Assembly: GCF_027595985.1 (NCBI RefSeq)
Contig: NC_073302.1
Coordinates: 213,972,689-214,036,688 of the forward strand
Length of the DNA stretch: 64,000 bases
Direction: 5' to 3'
Source of the DNA: Sorex araneus
Taxonomy: Eukaryota; Chordata; Mammalia; Eulipotyphla; Soricidae
Positions 47,762-58,140 of the stretch are shown one piece after another (position 1 is the stretch's first letter; each line of letters starts with the position of its first letter). The translations under genes and the position numbers were made by a program. The notes below the pieces were generated by a model. It was given only the letters and a program-made list of their open reading frames with translations, ran no database searches and had not been told where the DNA came from.

Positions 47762-47957
47762 TTGTTGTTGTTGTTGTTATTTGTCTTTTGTTTGTTTCTG
47801 GGCTGCATCTATCTGTGCTCAGTGTGTACTCCTTGCTCTGGGCTTGGGAATCACTCCTGGTTGTGCTCAGTGGACCATTTGGGATACCAGGGGATCAGAA
47901 CCAGGTGGGTCGTTCTCAAGAGAAGTGCTTTACCTGCTATACGATCTCTCTCTCCTT
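47762..47957 (-). mobile_element. tRNA-derived SINE, A type, old copy with TTG tail
   Basis: Starts with 'ttgttgttgttg', then 'gtttctgggctgcatctatc', 'tctgggcttgggaatcactc', 'gttgtgctcagtggaccatt', 'ccaggggatcagaaccaggt', 'tgctttacctgctatacgat'. Three ORFs at 47671-48004 are shadows. Confidence 0.75.
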
Positions 47958-48019
47958 ATTTTGTAAGTATTTACTGCAACTGTGAGGTCAATACAAATAT
48001 TTAATATTGCTTTTTGCAA

Positions 48020-48228
48020 TCTTCGGACAGGCCTCACGCATGAAGGTACCGGCAGAGGAACCCAGGTGTGTGTAATCCCATCAACGGCCAACATCCAGAG
48101 ATTTAAAAGTGAGCTCCCGGAAGAGAGTGATACAGAGAGTCTCTTGCCCGCACGCCTGGCTGTCTTCCCCAGGGCCCCTCAGAGGGGATGGGCTCCAGCT
48201 TCCCTCCCCACCCCGAGCAGAGATAATT
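48020..48228 (+). repeat. Long tail-sharing repeat, permuted fragment
   Basis: The middle module comes first ('cggacaggcctcacgcatga', 'ggaaccca', 'cccatcaacggccaacatcc', 'gagctcccggaagagagtga'). The 5' module then follows directly ('gagagtctcttgcccgcacg', 'cctggctgtcttccccaggg', 'ccagcttccctccccacccc'). This is the reverse of the normal module order. ORF 47982-48275 is a shadow. Confidence 0.85.
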
Positions 48229-49335
48229 TTCCAGTAGAATTCAAGTTTGGGTTACATAAGTGTGTCCCTAATTAATAGTGCAACTTAAATATTAGGGTAA
48301 ATGAGAATAGCCCAAAGTGTTTTTAAAAACAGAGATTGCTGGGCCTGCTCTCAAAGTCTGACACTGCATATCAAATAAACCCTGAGAACTGACATTTTTT
48401 ATAAGTTTCCAAGAGATGCAGATGCTATATGCAGTTTCATGAAGTACCACTTTATGAAACAATACCAAATTCACTGCTATTTCAATTACAAGATAAAATA
48501 CCTAAAGTTATTTTATTTTACCATCAAATATCCAGGTATGCGAAATTATCTTCTATTTTTCCACAAACTATACAATGATACAATTCTAGTACCCTTGGTC
48601 ATAAAATGAAAGAGAACCTAAATCTATCTAAACCCAGTAGAATGGCTCTTGCAAAGAATAGTGACAGGGGAAACTGTTCCGCAACCAGACAAGCAGTGGA
48701 CATGAAAATACAATCAACATATGCAAATGATCCTGTATAATGGGCTTGTAGAAACATGTGCCTCAAGCACTAAATGAAATCCAGAAATGTAACTTCAGAT
48801 GTCCCCTCTTGCTATGCTCTTTAACACCTAAAAAATTTCTCTGTGGAGCAAAGCAAGGTATGTCTTGTTCGGATTTGTGTGGCATTGTCCAGAAACAAAG
48901 CAAGGATGATGATTCACCAAATGGGCTTTCAACGTTGGTTTTTTGATGTACCTGCTAGCACTTTGAAAAATCATCAATGTAGATGAGAACTGTTTTGCAC
49001 TAACAGGAAATTACATCCATAAAATAAATAGACTCAAAGGGTCAGTATGTAGCTAAGCACTAGAGTACTTGACATTGCTGGGCGGTGCCCTGATTTTGAT
49101 TCCCAGCATAGCAGAGAGAGGGGGCGGCTGAATAGGGGAGGGGATCTGAGAGAATTGCACTGTAGATCAATGTTAGAAATAGTTATTTCCCCCATCTCTA
49201 TTATCTAAAATCTGGAACCAACCCAAGTATTCAAATAATTGGGAGATTAATCAAATTGTGATATATGTATGCAAAAGAAGGCTATAGAGGAAACTTTAAG
49301 AACAGCGAAAAGCAACATAAATAAATATTTAAAAT
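48229..49335. other. Unannotated stretch
   Basis: ORF 48758-48946 shows no recognisable domain. A weak SINE-like head occurs at 49038-49110 ('gtcagtatgtagctaagcac', 'ttttgattcccagcata'). No gene supported. Confidence 0.4.
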
Positions 49336-49337
49336 AT

Positions 49338-49510
49338 CAGACTGTGTAGACAGTACAGCAAGTCAGAAACTTACCTTGCATGAAGCTGAGCCAGGTTCAA
49401 GTCTGGCAGCCCATATGACCCCCAGAACCCTTATAGGAAATTATTCCCTGAGCAGAGAACCAGGAGTATTCCTTGACCACTGCCGGGTATGCTTCCCCCC
49501 AAAAAAAAAA
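49338..49510 (+). mobile_element. tRNA-derived SINE, A type, old copy
   Basis: 'tgtgtagacagtacagcaag', 'gaagctgagccaggttcaag', 'ctggcagcccatatgacccc', 'gagcagagaaccaggagtat', 'ccactgccgggtatgc' and a short A tail. Confidence 0.75.
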
Positions 49511-49939
49511 TCAGATAAAAATGTTAAGCAAATGAAAGAAATTAAACATTAAAATCTGCACAGGGTATATTCATATCTTTTAGATACATTAATATTTATT
49601 AAATCGTTTTTTTTTAAATTCAAGCCTACTTACATAGCATTATTTATTTGTATTCTAGTATAAGTTCTTCAATTTCCAAGTAAGAAAATTAGTCCACTAT
49701 TATATATGTATAGTAGCTTCCAGTGGATTAATTTTATATATTACTTATTACTTATTCTTATATATTACTCAAATAGTCTAAAACAGTTGATAATCATCAA
49801 CATAATGGAAAAGCATGTATTGCTTTTGGCTATTACAAAGACTCTAAATTTAAATAGCTATTAAGTAGTACATTAGAGCCATGAAGCAGAAATCAACTAA
49901 TTATTTAAACATCTAAATTTTTAATTTAGAAAAGTTTGA
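49511..49939. other. AT-rich stretch
   Basis: Nothing recognised. Confidence 0.4.
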
Positions 49940-49944
49940 AGAGA

Positions 49945-50072
49945 ATTTTGGGCTATACCCAATGCTGAGGAGCTGGTTCTGGTTCTATGCTGAGTGATCA
50001 CTTAAGGAACCATATGTGTTGGTAGGAATGCAACTGGCATTAGTCAATGTCAACAGTGCCTTAATCCCTGTT
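49945..50072 (-). mobile_element. SINE remnant, A type
   Basis: 'gggctatacccaatgctgag', 'ggttctggttctatgctgag', 'aaggaaccatatgtgttggt', 'aatgcaactggcattag'. Decayed antisense copy. Confidence 0.6.
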
Positions 50073-50076
50073 TTTT

Positions 50077-50165
50077 TTTCTTCTTTTTTTTTTTTAATTG
50101 AATCACTGTGAGAACAGTTACGAAGCTTTGAGGTTGGACCCTGTCCTAGACATTTAAACTGAGAC
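50077..50165 (-). mobile_element. L1 3'-end fragment
   Basis: Poly-T followed by 'taattgaatcactgtgagaa', 'cagttacgaagctttgaggt', matching the complement of the L1 3' terminus seen at 11030 and 31880. Only about 90 bp are present. Confidence 0.75.
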
Positions 50166-50171
50166 AGTAGG

Positions 50172-51486
50172 TGTAAAAAACGAAGGCTTGCCGGGGGCGA
50201 GTGCACTCCCGGGCTCTGTCTCCCCACCTGTGTTGGGTGCCCTGGAACCGCAGTGTGTGGACTGGATCAGGATGGTGGTCAAGGAAAAGCGAAGGAAGAA
50301 GGAGGACCAGCTGGTTGCTGACTTAAAGTTACTGTTCATTCAATCTTTAAGCTTCCATATCCCGCACTCCCAAATCCAGCCTCTCTCTGGATCTACTCCG
50401 CTCCTCCTTCTCTAGTCTCTCCTTCCCCATGTCTCTCTCTCAGATCCCCTTTTTGCTCATGGCGCAATACATTGACATCACCTAAGGCACTAAAAGATCT
50501 TACAGGAAGAACATTGAGGCAACATTATTCTCTTGTATCTGCAGGCCAGTAATCTAGGCCTCCTGAAAGAAGATACAAAACCAAAACCAAAGCCTTCCTT
50601 GGGCTGAAAAGCACTCAGATTTACATACCAAAGACTGGGCTGGGCTGCCACATGAAATCTACATTGTCAATTACAAACTAGGCAGCACCTGAAATCTCCA
50701 TCCCAAAGACTAGGCTGGGCCAGAGCCTGGAATCTACAATGTAACAATTCAAACTTAAAAAGTTCAATAACAATAGCAGAACACCTATTATCTAGGACAG
50801 ATAGATACTCTTTCAGTAGGACCCATCAATGATGAAATCCCATGGTTGTGTTTCTCCTCTCCTTGTCCAACAAACATAAGCATTCATAATATTAATCGTT
50901 TTGTATGGGCATAGCAAGAGGCGCATTAAACTTTTAGAATTGCTCTCCTGGGGTCATCTCAATCTCAGACTACAGTGCCCAGGCCAGATTAGTCTTTCCT
51001 ATCCCTAGCAGGGTCCTAGTCTTGTCATTACTTTAAGATCATGACAGCACTTGTCCATGATCAGACTCTTTACTTACAGTTAAGAATGAGGCACTTTGGC
51101 CAGGCCCATCTAGATGCCAGGGTAGCACATAACTTACCTCTTGCCCTGGGTCCGTCTCATCCCCCGTTGGGACCCTGCCTTTTAGAGGGCTAGGAACTGA
51201 GGGCAACCAAGGCTACAGTCAAGAAAGCAGATGCCCGGGAATTAATAATATTCAAAGCCAATTAAATCCCAATTGCAAAGGCATATTAATAAATGTCTTT
51301 CTTTGTCCATACAAAAAGGACTTGCTCTGAATAAGCTATGCAAAGGACTCAAGGAGAAGAGAAAGACATTATTTACAAGTCAACAGAACACTAAGAAAGA
51401 AGCTACAAATAAACCCAGAGGAATGGGAGCACTGTGATGGGAGTAACCCAGTAAACCTAAACTACCTGAAGCTATGTAATCCTACA
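50172..51486 (-). mobile_element. LTR, copy 3 of the four-copy family, 6-bp target duplication
   Basis: Plus-strand ends TGTAAAAAACG and ATCCTACA, flanked by 'agtagg' at 50166-50171 and 51487-51492. On the minus strand it starts TGTAGGATTACATAG and ends CGTTTTTTACA. It is about 1.3 kb, longer than copy 1. No viral coding sequence adjoins it, so it is a solo LTR. The ORFs inside (for example 50188-50415) recur in copy 2 only because the LTRs are homologous. Confidence 0.93.
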
Positions 51487-51500
51487 AGTAGGTTCTTTTC

Positions 51501-52580
51501 TTTTTTTTTTTAGACAACTAGGCCACTTTAATATTTGTGCAATATCACAGACTTTTTTTGCTTGATAACTGCAGATATATTAAGCTTTTCAGAAGTTAAT
51601 GGTGGCTTCTTTGACTGGTACTGGTATACAATCTTCCATAAGTATAAGGAGTTACTTGTATAAGCTGCTGTCAAATCAGTAAGGCTGTATTGGTGCATTC
51701 ATCATTTTCAGGATTGTTGGTAACCTGCGCATATTTTCCCCAAATAACTTTGCCTCTCTGACAAGGCCCAACTCATTCACAATCACCTCTATGACAAGCT
51801 TTCAGTGATAATGCCCCAAATAGTAAAGAGTGAAGATGAGTGGTTCTTTTTTTCACCATATGTTGACAGGCAAAAAGTGGCTTTCAGATGAGGGTGTGTT
51901 ACATGGATTCTTTTGAAACGTAAAACTATTCATCTATGAATCTTTCATGTTTAAGTAGTTTTCCTATAAAGCTATCTCCAATAAAACAGACTTCAGTAAC
52001 TATTTTCTTCCATACTTTCTTCTTTCTCTTTCATATTCCAATAACTTTTAATATCTCCTCCTGGGCACAGACTTTGGGACTTTGGGCAGAGAAACTTCCC
52101 TAGTTCCTGTTCCCTGTCTCTGTCTCTGTTTCTGTCTCTGTCTCTGTTTCTGTCTCTGTCTCTGTTTCTGTCTCTGTTCCTGTCTCTGACTGTCTCTCTC
52201 TCTCTCCTTGTTTAATTATATTGGAAAGTACTTTAGCCTGAGAATGTCTCTGTTCAGCTTACACTCAGTCATTGTTCCTTGTGGAAACTTTTTCATCATT
52301 CTTTTGCTTGGTGTTTCTCTTTTCATGCCACCTTTATTGTCTTTTTTTCATTTGTATTTTCTCAGCGTGACACTGTTTATAGTAGAGCCTTGTCTTCAAA
52401 CCAATCATCATTTTTTGCTTTCTTTGAACATTTGTGAAACTCTCAACTTTCTTTCTTCCTCTTCTCATGGTGATCCAAGTGCTATCCATAGAGTTTATCG
52501 TGTAACTTAATATATTCATTTTGTGGCATGGTGGCGGCTTCAGAGCATCCAAGTACAGCTGCTCAGACATCAATAAGTTC
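51501..52580 (-). pseudogene. NSA2: Processed pseudogene of NSA2 (ribosome biogenesis factor)
   Basis: NSA2 is a nucleolar 60S-subunit assembly factor of about 260 residues. Reading the minus strand, a start-codon region lies at 52529-52527. N-terminal remnants follow, then 'MIGLKTRLYYKQCHAEKIQM' (upstream of an in-frame TAA at about 52334), and after frameshifts a segment resembling 'EKRNTKQKNDEK', 'AKVLSNIIK', 'EILKVIG', 'VCFIGD', 'HERFI', 'NELGL' and '[10 protein letters not shown]'. The stop is at 51673-51671. A 3' UTR of about 160 bp and a poly-A (poly-T 51501-51511) follow; no introns are present. A TCTCTG repeat (52114-52202) interrupts the region that would encode the Lys-rich middle. 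Multiple stops and frameshifts make it non-functional. The identification is from memory of the family, but the motif order is consistent throughout. Confidence 0.88.
52114..52202. repeat. (TCTCTG)n repeat with 18-bp higher-order unit
   Basis: Units run TCTCTG TCTCTG TTTCTG, repeated about three times before degenerating. It lies within the NSA2 pseudogene. Confidence 0.93.
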
Positions 52581-52657
52581 TGTAGTTTTCATCTCTTAAG
52601 AGACCTGCAAGCAACTTGCACACATCTCAGATTCTTAAGTTAAGAAATAAACTTTGA

Positions 52658-53680
52658 AAATTGAGGCTGCTCCGGCAGCACCGAAGGCTGGAGATTACTC
52701 CGGACCCCAGACCAGGCCAGCAACACTGGGGTGCCAGACGGAGAAGGTACAGTCATCACACCTTCTCCAGATGGGGCCCCAGCGACACTGAGCTTCTATT
52801 AACATGGCTCCAGTATGTGGGACTGGGACATCTCCAAACCGCCCGGTCACTTATGCGGCCGTGTGACCTTTCCTAGTAAACAAAAATTATGCTCAGGAAT
52901 GGCTCTGCCACCTCTGAGTGTCCATTATCCCAGAGGCACAGAAACCAATGACAGAAATGCAGCGGCTGCTGGCAGATATACTCCTGGACTCTGAATTAGG
53001 GTATGGCCCTGTGCAGCTCTGGGAGGGGTAGGGTCTCTGTCTCTTGGCCTTTTCCCCACTGAACAACATGGGGACCGCCACCGTTCAGAACCAAGTGGGC
53101 AGAGAGATAGGAGTTTGCAGTGACGGGACAGGATGCATGTGGAATCTAGCGATGGGGGAGGCAGAACCGGCTCTACCTCCTGCCTAAATGAGATCCTTAG
53201 CTGTCTCCCATGTACAGCTCCTCCACTCCTGAACAGCCATGATCTCAGTGCCACAGAAACCAAACTCAGAATGCAGCAGCTGCTGGCAGAAATACCTCTG
53301 GTCTTAATACTAGAATTCTAAATCTGGGCGGCCACTTTCGTGACCGTGCAACATCATATGATCTTTGTTACCAACAATAGAAAACATACAATCTAATGAC
53401 GCCATCCCAACAGGTCTGACAGTTTCAGAAAAACTCCAAATAAAGATAGTGAGTTTCTTGTTGAAAATTGAATGTAATCAAAGTAAGGAAAGAGTAAAGT
53501 GAAAATCATCTGCCACACAGGCAGAGGGGGAGTGGGAGGGGAGTACGCTGGGATTATTGGTGGTGAAACATGTGCACTGGTGAAGGGATGGGTGTTTGAG
53601 CATAGTATGACTGAGACTCGATCATAAAAGCCCTGCAATTGTTCTCACGGTGACTCACTTGAAAAATTAAAAAAATAAAT
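52658..53680 (+). mobile_element. L1-tailed composite non-autonomous element, copy 2
   Basis: Flanked by a perfect 13-bp duplication 'aaataaactttga' at 52645-52657 and 53681-53693. It starts with GC-rich sequence ('ggctgctccggcagcaccga'). It contains two related modules: 'gaggcacagaaaccaatgac' with 'gcagcggctgctggcagata' (about 52932-52979), and 'gtgccacagaaaccaaactc' with 'gcagcagctgctggcagaaa' (about 53250-53290). It ends with an L1-type 3' tail ('gcactggtgaagggatgggt', 'ctcacggtgactcacttg') and an A-rich end. No ORF2 sequence is present. Small ORFs on both strands here show no recognisable domain. Confidence 0.88.
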
Positions 53681-53693
53681 AAATAAACTTTGA

Positions 53694-53890
53694 GTTTCTG
53701 TATGACAAAATAAATTATGACAAAATTAATTAGAGAAAGTATTTAAACATAACATTATGTATTATGTCTGCATTTAGAGCAATGGAAATATGCTAGTGAA
53801 GGCTTGGATAGGAAATCTCAAGAAATAAATAATATCTATTAAAATAACATAATATGTAGTAGAACTGAAAATCTAAACATTTAAATATTA
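53694..53890. other. Short AT-rich spacer
   Basis: Nothing recognised. Confidence 0.4.
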
Positions 53891-53895
53891 GACTA

Positions 53896-54050
53896 TTGAG
53901 ACCAAGGAGATATCGCAGTAAGGCACTAGCCTTGTAAATACCCAGATTCAATTCCTACAACATGTGATCCTCTGAGCACCAGCAAAAGTGATTTTTAAGT
54001 GCTGACTAGTATTAATCCCTGAGTATAGTCAGTGTAGTTCAAAATCAAAT
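53896..54050 (+). mobile_element. tRNA-derived SINE, A type, old copy
   Basis: 'gaccaaggagatatcgcagt', 'aaggcactagccttgtaaat', B box 'cagattcaattcc', 'catgtgatcctctgagcacc'. The 3' part is poorly preserved. Confidence 0.7.
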
Positions 54051-54181
54051 AACTGTAAAATTTTCTAAACTTAAGCAGAACTGTGATAATGAGAATAAAA
54101 TTAATGGATTCCAAAGTAGAATCTCCAATTTATTCTCCATTTTGCTCACATCTTATGATTTTAAGATATTGTAGTTCTTCA

Positions 54182-55101
54182 AAAGCAACCGCTGTTGGAG
54201 AGGATGTGGGGAGAAAGGGACCCTTCTTCACTGCTGGTGGGAATGCCGACTGGTTCAGCCCTTCTGGAAAACAATTTGGACGACTCTCAAAAAATTAGAT
54301 ATTGAATTCCCATTTGACCCAGCAATACCACTGCTGGGAATATATCCCAGAGAGGCAAAAAAGTACAATCGAAACGACATCTGCACATGTATATTCATCG
54401 CAGCACTGTTTACAATAGCCAGAATCTGGAAAAAACCCGAATGCCCCAGAACGGATGACTGGTTGAGGAAACTTTGGTACATCTATACAATGGAATACTA
54501 TGCAGCTGTTAGAAAAAAGGAGGTCAAGAATTTTGTAGTTAAGTGGATGGGCATGAAAAGTTTCATGCTGAGTGAAATGAGTCAGAAAGAGAGAGACAGA
54601 CATAGAAAGATTGCACTCATCTATGGTATATAGAATAACAGAGTGGGAGACTAACACCCAAGAACTGTAGAAATAAGTACCAGGAGGTTGACTCCATGGC
54701 TTCGAGGCTGGCCTCACGTTCCGGGGAAAGGTCAACTCAGAGAAGCGATCACCAACTACATTGTAGTCGAAGGCCATGTGGGGGAAGGGAGTTGCGGGCT
54801 GAATGAGGGCTAGAGACTGAGCACAGCGGCCACTCAACACCTTTATTGCAAACCACAACAGCTAATTAGAGAGAGAAAACAGAAGGGAATGCCTTGCCAC
54901 AGTGGCAGGGTGGGGTGGGGGGGAGATGGGATTGGGGAGGGTGGGAGGGACACTGGGTTTACGGGTGGTGGAGAATGGGCACTGGTGAAGGGATGGGTTC
55001 CCAAACTTTGTATGAGGGAAGTATAAGCACAAAAGTGTATAAATCTGTAACTGTACCCTCACGGTGATTCTCTAATTAAAAATAAATAAATTATAAAAAA
55101 A
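54182..55101 (+). mobile_element. Young 5'-truncated L1 with perfect 19-bp target duplication
   Basis: 'aagatattgtagttcttca' occurs at 54163-54181 and 55102-55120. It holds the last 150 codons of ORF2 (open to TAG at 54631-54633), including the Cys/His segment and '[15 protein letters not shown]'. A 3' UTR with a G-rich tract (about 54904-54950) and poly-A follow. Very similar to the L1 at 39338-40647 but with distinct substitutions. The large antisense ORF 54295-54858 and neighbouring antisense ORFs are shadows. Confidence 0.97.
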
Positions 55102-55155
55102 AAGATATTGTAGTTCTTCAGAGTGCTTCTTTTTCTTTTACAAAAGCGCCTTAAC

Positions 55156-55325
55156 GGGGCTGGAGTGATAGCACAGAGGGTAGGGCATTTGTCTTGCAAG
55201 CGGCAGACCTGGGTTTGATTCCAAGCATCCCATATGGTTCCCTGAGCACCTCCAGGAGTAATTCCTGAGTGTATGATCCAGGAGTAACCCCTGTGCAACA
55301 CCAGGTGTGACCTAAAAAGAAAAAA
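55156..55325 (+). mobile_element. tRNA-derived SINE, A type, full-length
   Basis: 'ggggctggagtgatagcaca', 'gggtagggcatttgtcttgc', B box 'gggtttgattccaag', 'catcccatatggttccctga', 'aggtgtgacctaaaaag' and A tail. Flanked by 'gcgccttaa' and 'gtgccttaa'. The antisense ORF 55059-55301 is a shadow. Confidence 0.95.
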
Positions 55326-56425
55326 ATGTGCCTTAATTACTTTTAAAAGGGTGGTCTAACAAAATAAATCCCTTTAATTCGTGCTCTTTTGGGAAGATTC
55401 ATGTCTCTTTGTTAAGTATATGTGATGACCTAATGGGCAGAATACTGGTGGGTGGAAATCTTTTATTCAGCACTTTGTATACACAGTGACACTTCATTTT
55501 GGTTTACTGAGCTTCTAAAAAATACTGTTGAATTCTGTGCTTCTTGGGTCAAGTTGTTTCATTAATTAATTTGTAAAAAGTTTAAACTATTTTTTAAAAT
55601 ATGAAAAGTTTTCCCTTCCTCACTCTTTTTTTTGGGGCCCCTGTGATATAAATATTATTTTTTTGTTGTTGTTGTCCCATATTGTTGCTATGTAATCTGA
55701 ATTGCTTTTAATTTTTAATGTAGCTAGCTTTTTTGGATTATGTTCACTAATTTTCTTTTAGTTTACTGAATTATTTTTGTCTTTCCCATTGTGTTATTGA
55801 GACTTTTATTGTATTTTTTTAGTTGGCCACAACAATTCTCTACCTCTGTGATTTTTGTTAAGCATTTTCTCAAATTTTATCTAATACGTCCTTTGCCTTT
55901 GCTGAAGTCCTTTTCCATTGATTGTCCAATATTCAGTGACCATCATTCATAATACTGTTTTCACATCTTTTTAAAGACAACAGAGCACTATTATATTAGA
56001 AATGAATTCTATATAATTTAATTACTATGAGTGAGTTTCTCCATTTTCTAAAAATGACAGGTATTCAAAGAAGCACTTAGTGGGGATAAGGACCTATGTT
56101 TGAAAAGGTAAGGGGTGCTATCAAGGGTTTAAAATAGAGAGTACTCACAAGCAGTTTTGCACCCATTACAGAGAACTTGGGCATCCAGAAGAGATTCAAT
56201 ATCATCAATGTCCAGAGACTGATAAAGTCATGTAGAGATAGGGCTTATATTGGGGTAGATTGAAAGGAGTGTGGGGCTGAGATGCATGTTAGTGATAAAG
56301 CATGCTCTCTGCTATTGGCAGGGAGCAAACACTAGGTATGGACTGGTTACTGAGCACAGCACACAGCATCTATCCCTTGGACAACTTCCTATGTTTTAGG
56401 GAGTTTTCAGATCTTTTTAAATGCT
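55326..56425. other. AT-rich stretch
   Basis: About 1.1 kb with no ORF of note. Possible old L1-like T-rich antisense sequence at 55640-55940, but nothing firm. Confidence 0.4.
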
Positions 56426-56549
56426 TTCTTTTTTTTTAATTTATTTTATTGAATCACCATGTGGAAAATTACAATGCTTTCAGGCTTAAGTCTTAGTCAT
56501 AAAATGCTGAAACAACCATCCCTTCACCAGTGCCCATATCCCACCACCG

Positions 56550-56571
56550 AAAAAAAAAAAAAAAAAAAAAA
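56550..56571. repeat. Internal (A)22 tract
   Basis: A homopolymer within the composite element's tail region, oriented opposite to its own poly-A. Probably a local expansion. Confidence 0.9.
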
Positions 56572-56817
56572 CCCACAGTACTCCTCCCATCCCGCCCACC
56601 CCCACACCCCTCCCCCTTATAACTGATAAATTTCACTTTACTTTCTATTTACTTCTATTACATACAATATTTCAACATAATCCTCACCATTATTGTTAGG
56701 AGCACCCCACTAGAGTTGTGAAGGGAAGTCAGACCTATGAGGTTTTGGATTTTTGTACTTTAACAACTAAGTTCAGGGAGATTTCTTCCGGATATTGGAT
56801 CATTGTAAGCTTGTAAC

Positions 56818-57380
56818 TCCCATCGGTGGTCGTCATAATATGGCGGTCCCCACGCCCTTCATCCCCGGGAAGGGACAGGCGAGAGAGAGAAATACCTTTC
56901 CCCTCCTGGGCGGGCATGGGGTCGCGGCTTGGTTCTCAGGCTGGAGACATTCTGCAAGTAGCTGCCCATGTTGAATTTGGTTCAGCTGGGTCTGGATTCA
57001 CGCTCGTGCAGCTGCAGAGGAGCCACACATGCGTGCGGCCCCTGGGGTCACATCTCAGCGGAGGGAGGTGCTGGTGCCTCCCACCTTCCCAAGAGCACCC
57101 TCGAGTCCTTTTGCTGCAGTTTTTGTCGTATAATCCCATCTGTGGTCATCATAATATGGCGTCCCCACACCCTTCATCCCCGGGAAGGGACAGGTGAGAG
57201 AGAGAAATACCTTTCCCCTCCTGGGCGGGCATGGGGTCGCAGCTTGGTTCTCAGGCTGGAGACATTCTGCAAGGAGCTGCCCATGCTGAATTTGGTTCAG
57301 CTGGGTCTGGATTCACGCTCGTGCAGCTGCAGAGGAGCCGCACATGAATGCGGCCCCCGGGGTCACATCTCAGCGGAGGG
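56818..57380. repeat. 316-bp GC-rich tandem unit, 1.8 copies
   Basis: The unit starting 'tcccatcggtggtcgtcata' at 56818 recurs at 57134 as 'tcccatctgtggtcatcata'. Both continue with 'cttcatccccgggaaggga', 'ctcctgggcgggcatggggt', 'cggttctcaggctggaga'-like sequence and 'gtcacatctcagcggaggg'. The second copy stops at that point. The 123- and 147-codon ORFs across it (56826-57197, 56968-57411) reflect GC content and carry no recognisable domain; the period is not a multiple of 3. Confidence 0.95.
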
Positions 57381-57398
57381 CTTTTTTGAATGCTTTCT

Positions 57399-58140
57399 AG
57401 CAGTAATGTGAGTTATTTGTCTGGTAAGTGTAAGTACTCTTAACAATTATCTCTGAACCCAAAGCTAAGATTTGTTAGAGGTGGTGGGGCTCAAGTTAGA
57501 ATATGCCACAGAAAATAAGATCTAATATGGTCTCTTCCAGCAGGGCTATCAGTAAGATTGTGAGAAGTAATTGACAAGGAACCCGATAATGATGAAAGAT
57601 GCCATTTATAACAGATTTTCTTATCACCCTTTCCAGTGTTAAAACTATTAAATTATCTGTTCAGTATACTGGCCTCTGAAATAAATACTTCCTATCCATA
57701 ATAAGTTCTACACATTATAATTATATCTATGATTATAGTTTGTTTCATAATTATAGTTTGTTTTTCCATGATATAGTTCCTTTTCATTAGGTCATCTCTC
57801 TGTCTTCAATCTGTGTCAGTATTTTTCTATCATACATTGCTATAGAATATTTGATCATGAGGATCTCCGGTCAGTTCCATTGAAGATGAATTAACTTGGT
57901 GTACATTGGGATCATGAGAGTAGATAATCCTCAGGCCTATATTATTAGCTATCTTGACTGACTCAGTCAGAGCTTTCTGAAAAAAAAATAATATATTACT
58001 ATTGCTTAATTAGCCATTTTTATTACTATAGTTTAGGTCACATGTTTTCAATAGTGTTGATGTTCATAGTTTGGTGCATAATTACCACACCTCACCACCC
58101 TCAAAGTACTCAAACCCTCCATCAAATTTGGGGAGGTAGC
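57399..58140. other. AT-rich stretch
   Basis: No gene or repeat recognised. Confidence 0.4.

Larger units (their letters stand above)
56430..57380 (-). mobile_element. L1-tailed composite non-autonomous element, copy 3
   Basis: Flanked by near-identical 17/18-bp sequences, 'ctttttaaatgctttct' (56413-56429) and 'cttttttgaatgctttct' (57381-57398). In sense (minus) orientation it starts with a truncated GC-rich unit, then a second copy of that unit (period 316 bp). It then passes about 170 bp of unique sequence and ends in an L1-type 3' tail with poly-A. The tail on the plus strand reads 'attgaatcaccatgtggaaa' and 'catcccttcaccagtgccca'. No ORF2 sequence is present. Confidence 0.88.

Noticed and set aside
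50188..50415. ORF whose C-terminal half is repeated at 26928-27278
   Set aside because: The similarity reflects two homologous LTR copies, not a duplicated gene; LTRs are non-coding here.
54295..54858. 187-codon antisense ORF, the second longest in the window
   Set aside because: It is the complement of L1 ORF2 and its 3' UTR; no recognisable domain and no independent support.
56826..57411. Two long GC-rich plus-strand ORFs (123 and 147 codons)
   Set aside because: They run across the 316-bp tandem unit of a mobile element in the opposite orientation, and the repeat changes frame between copies.
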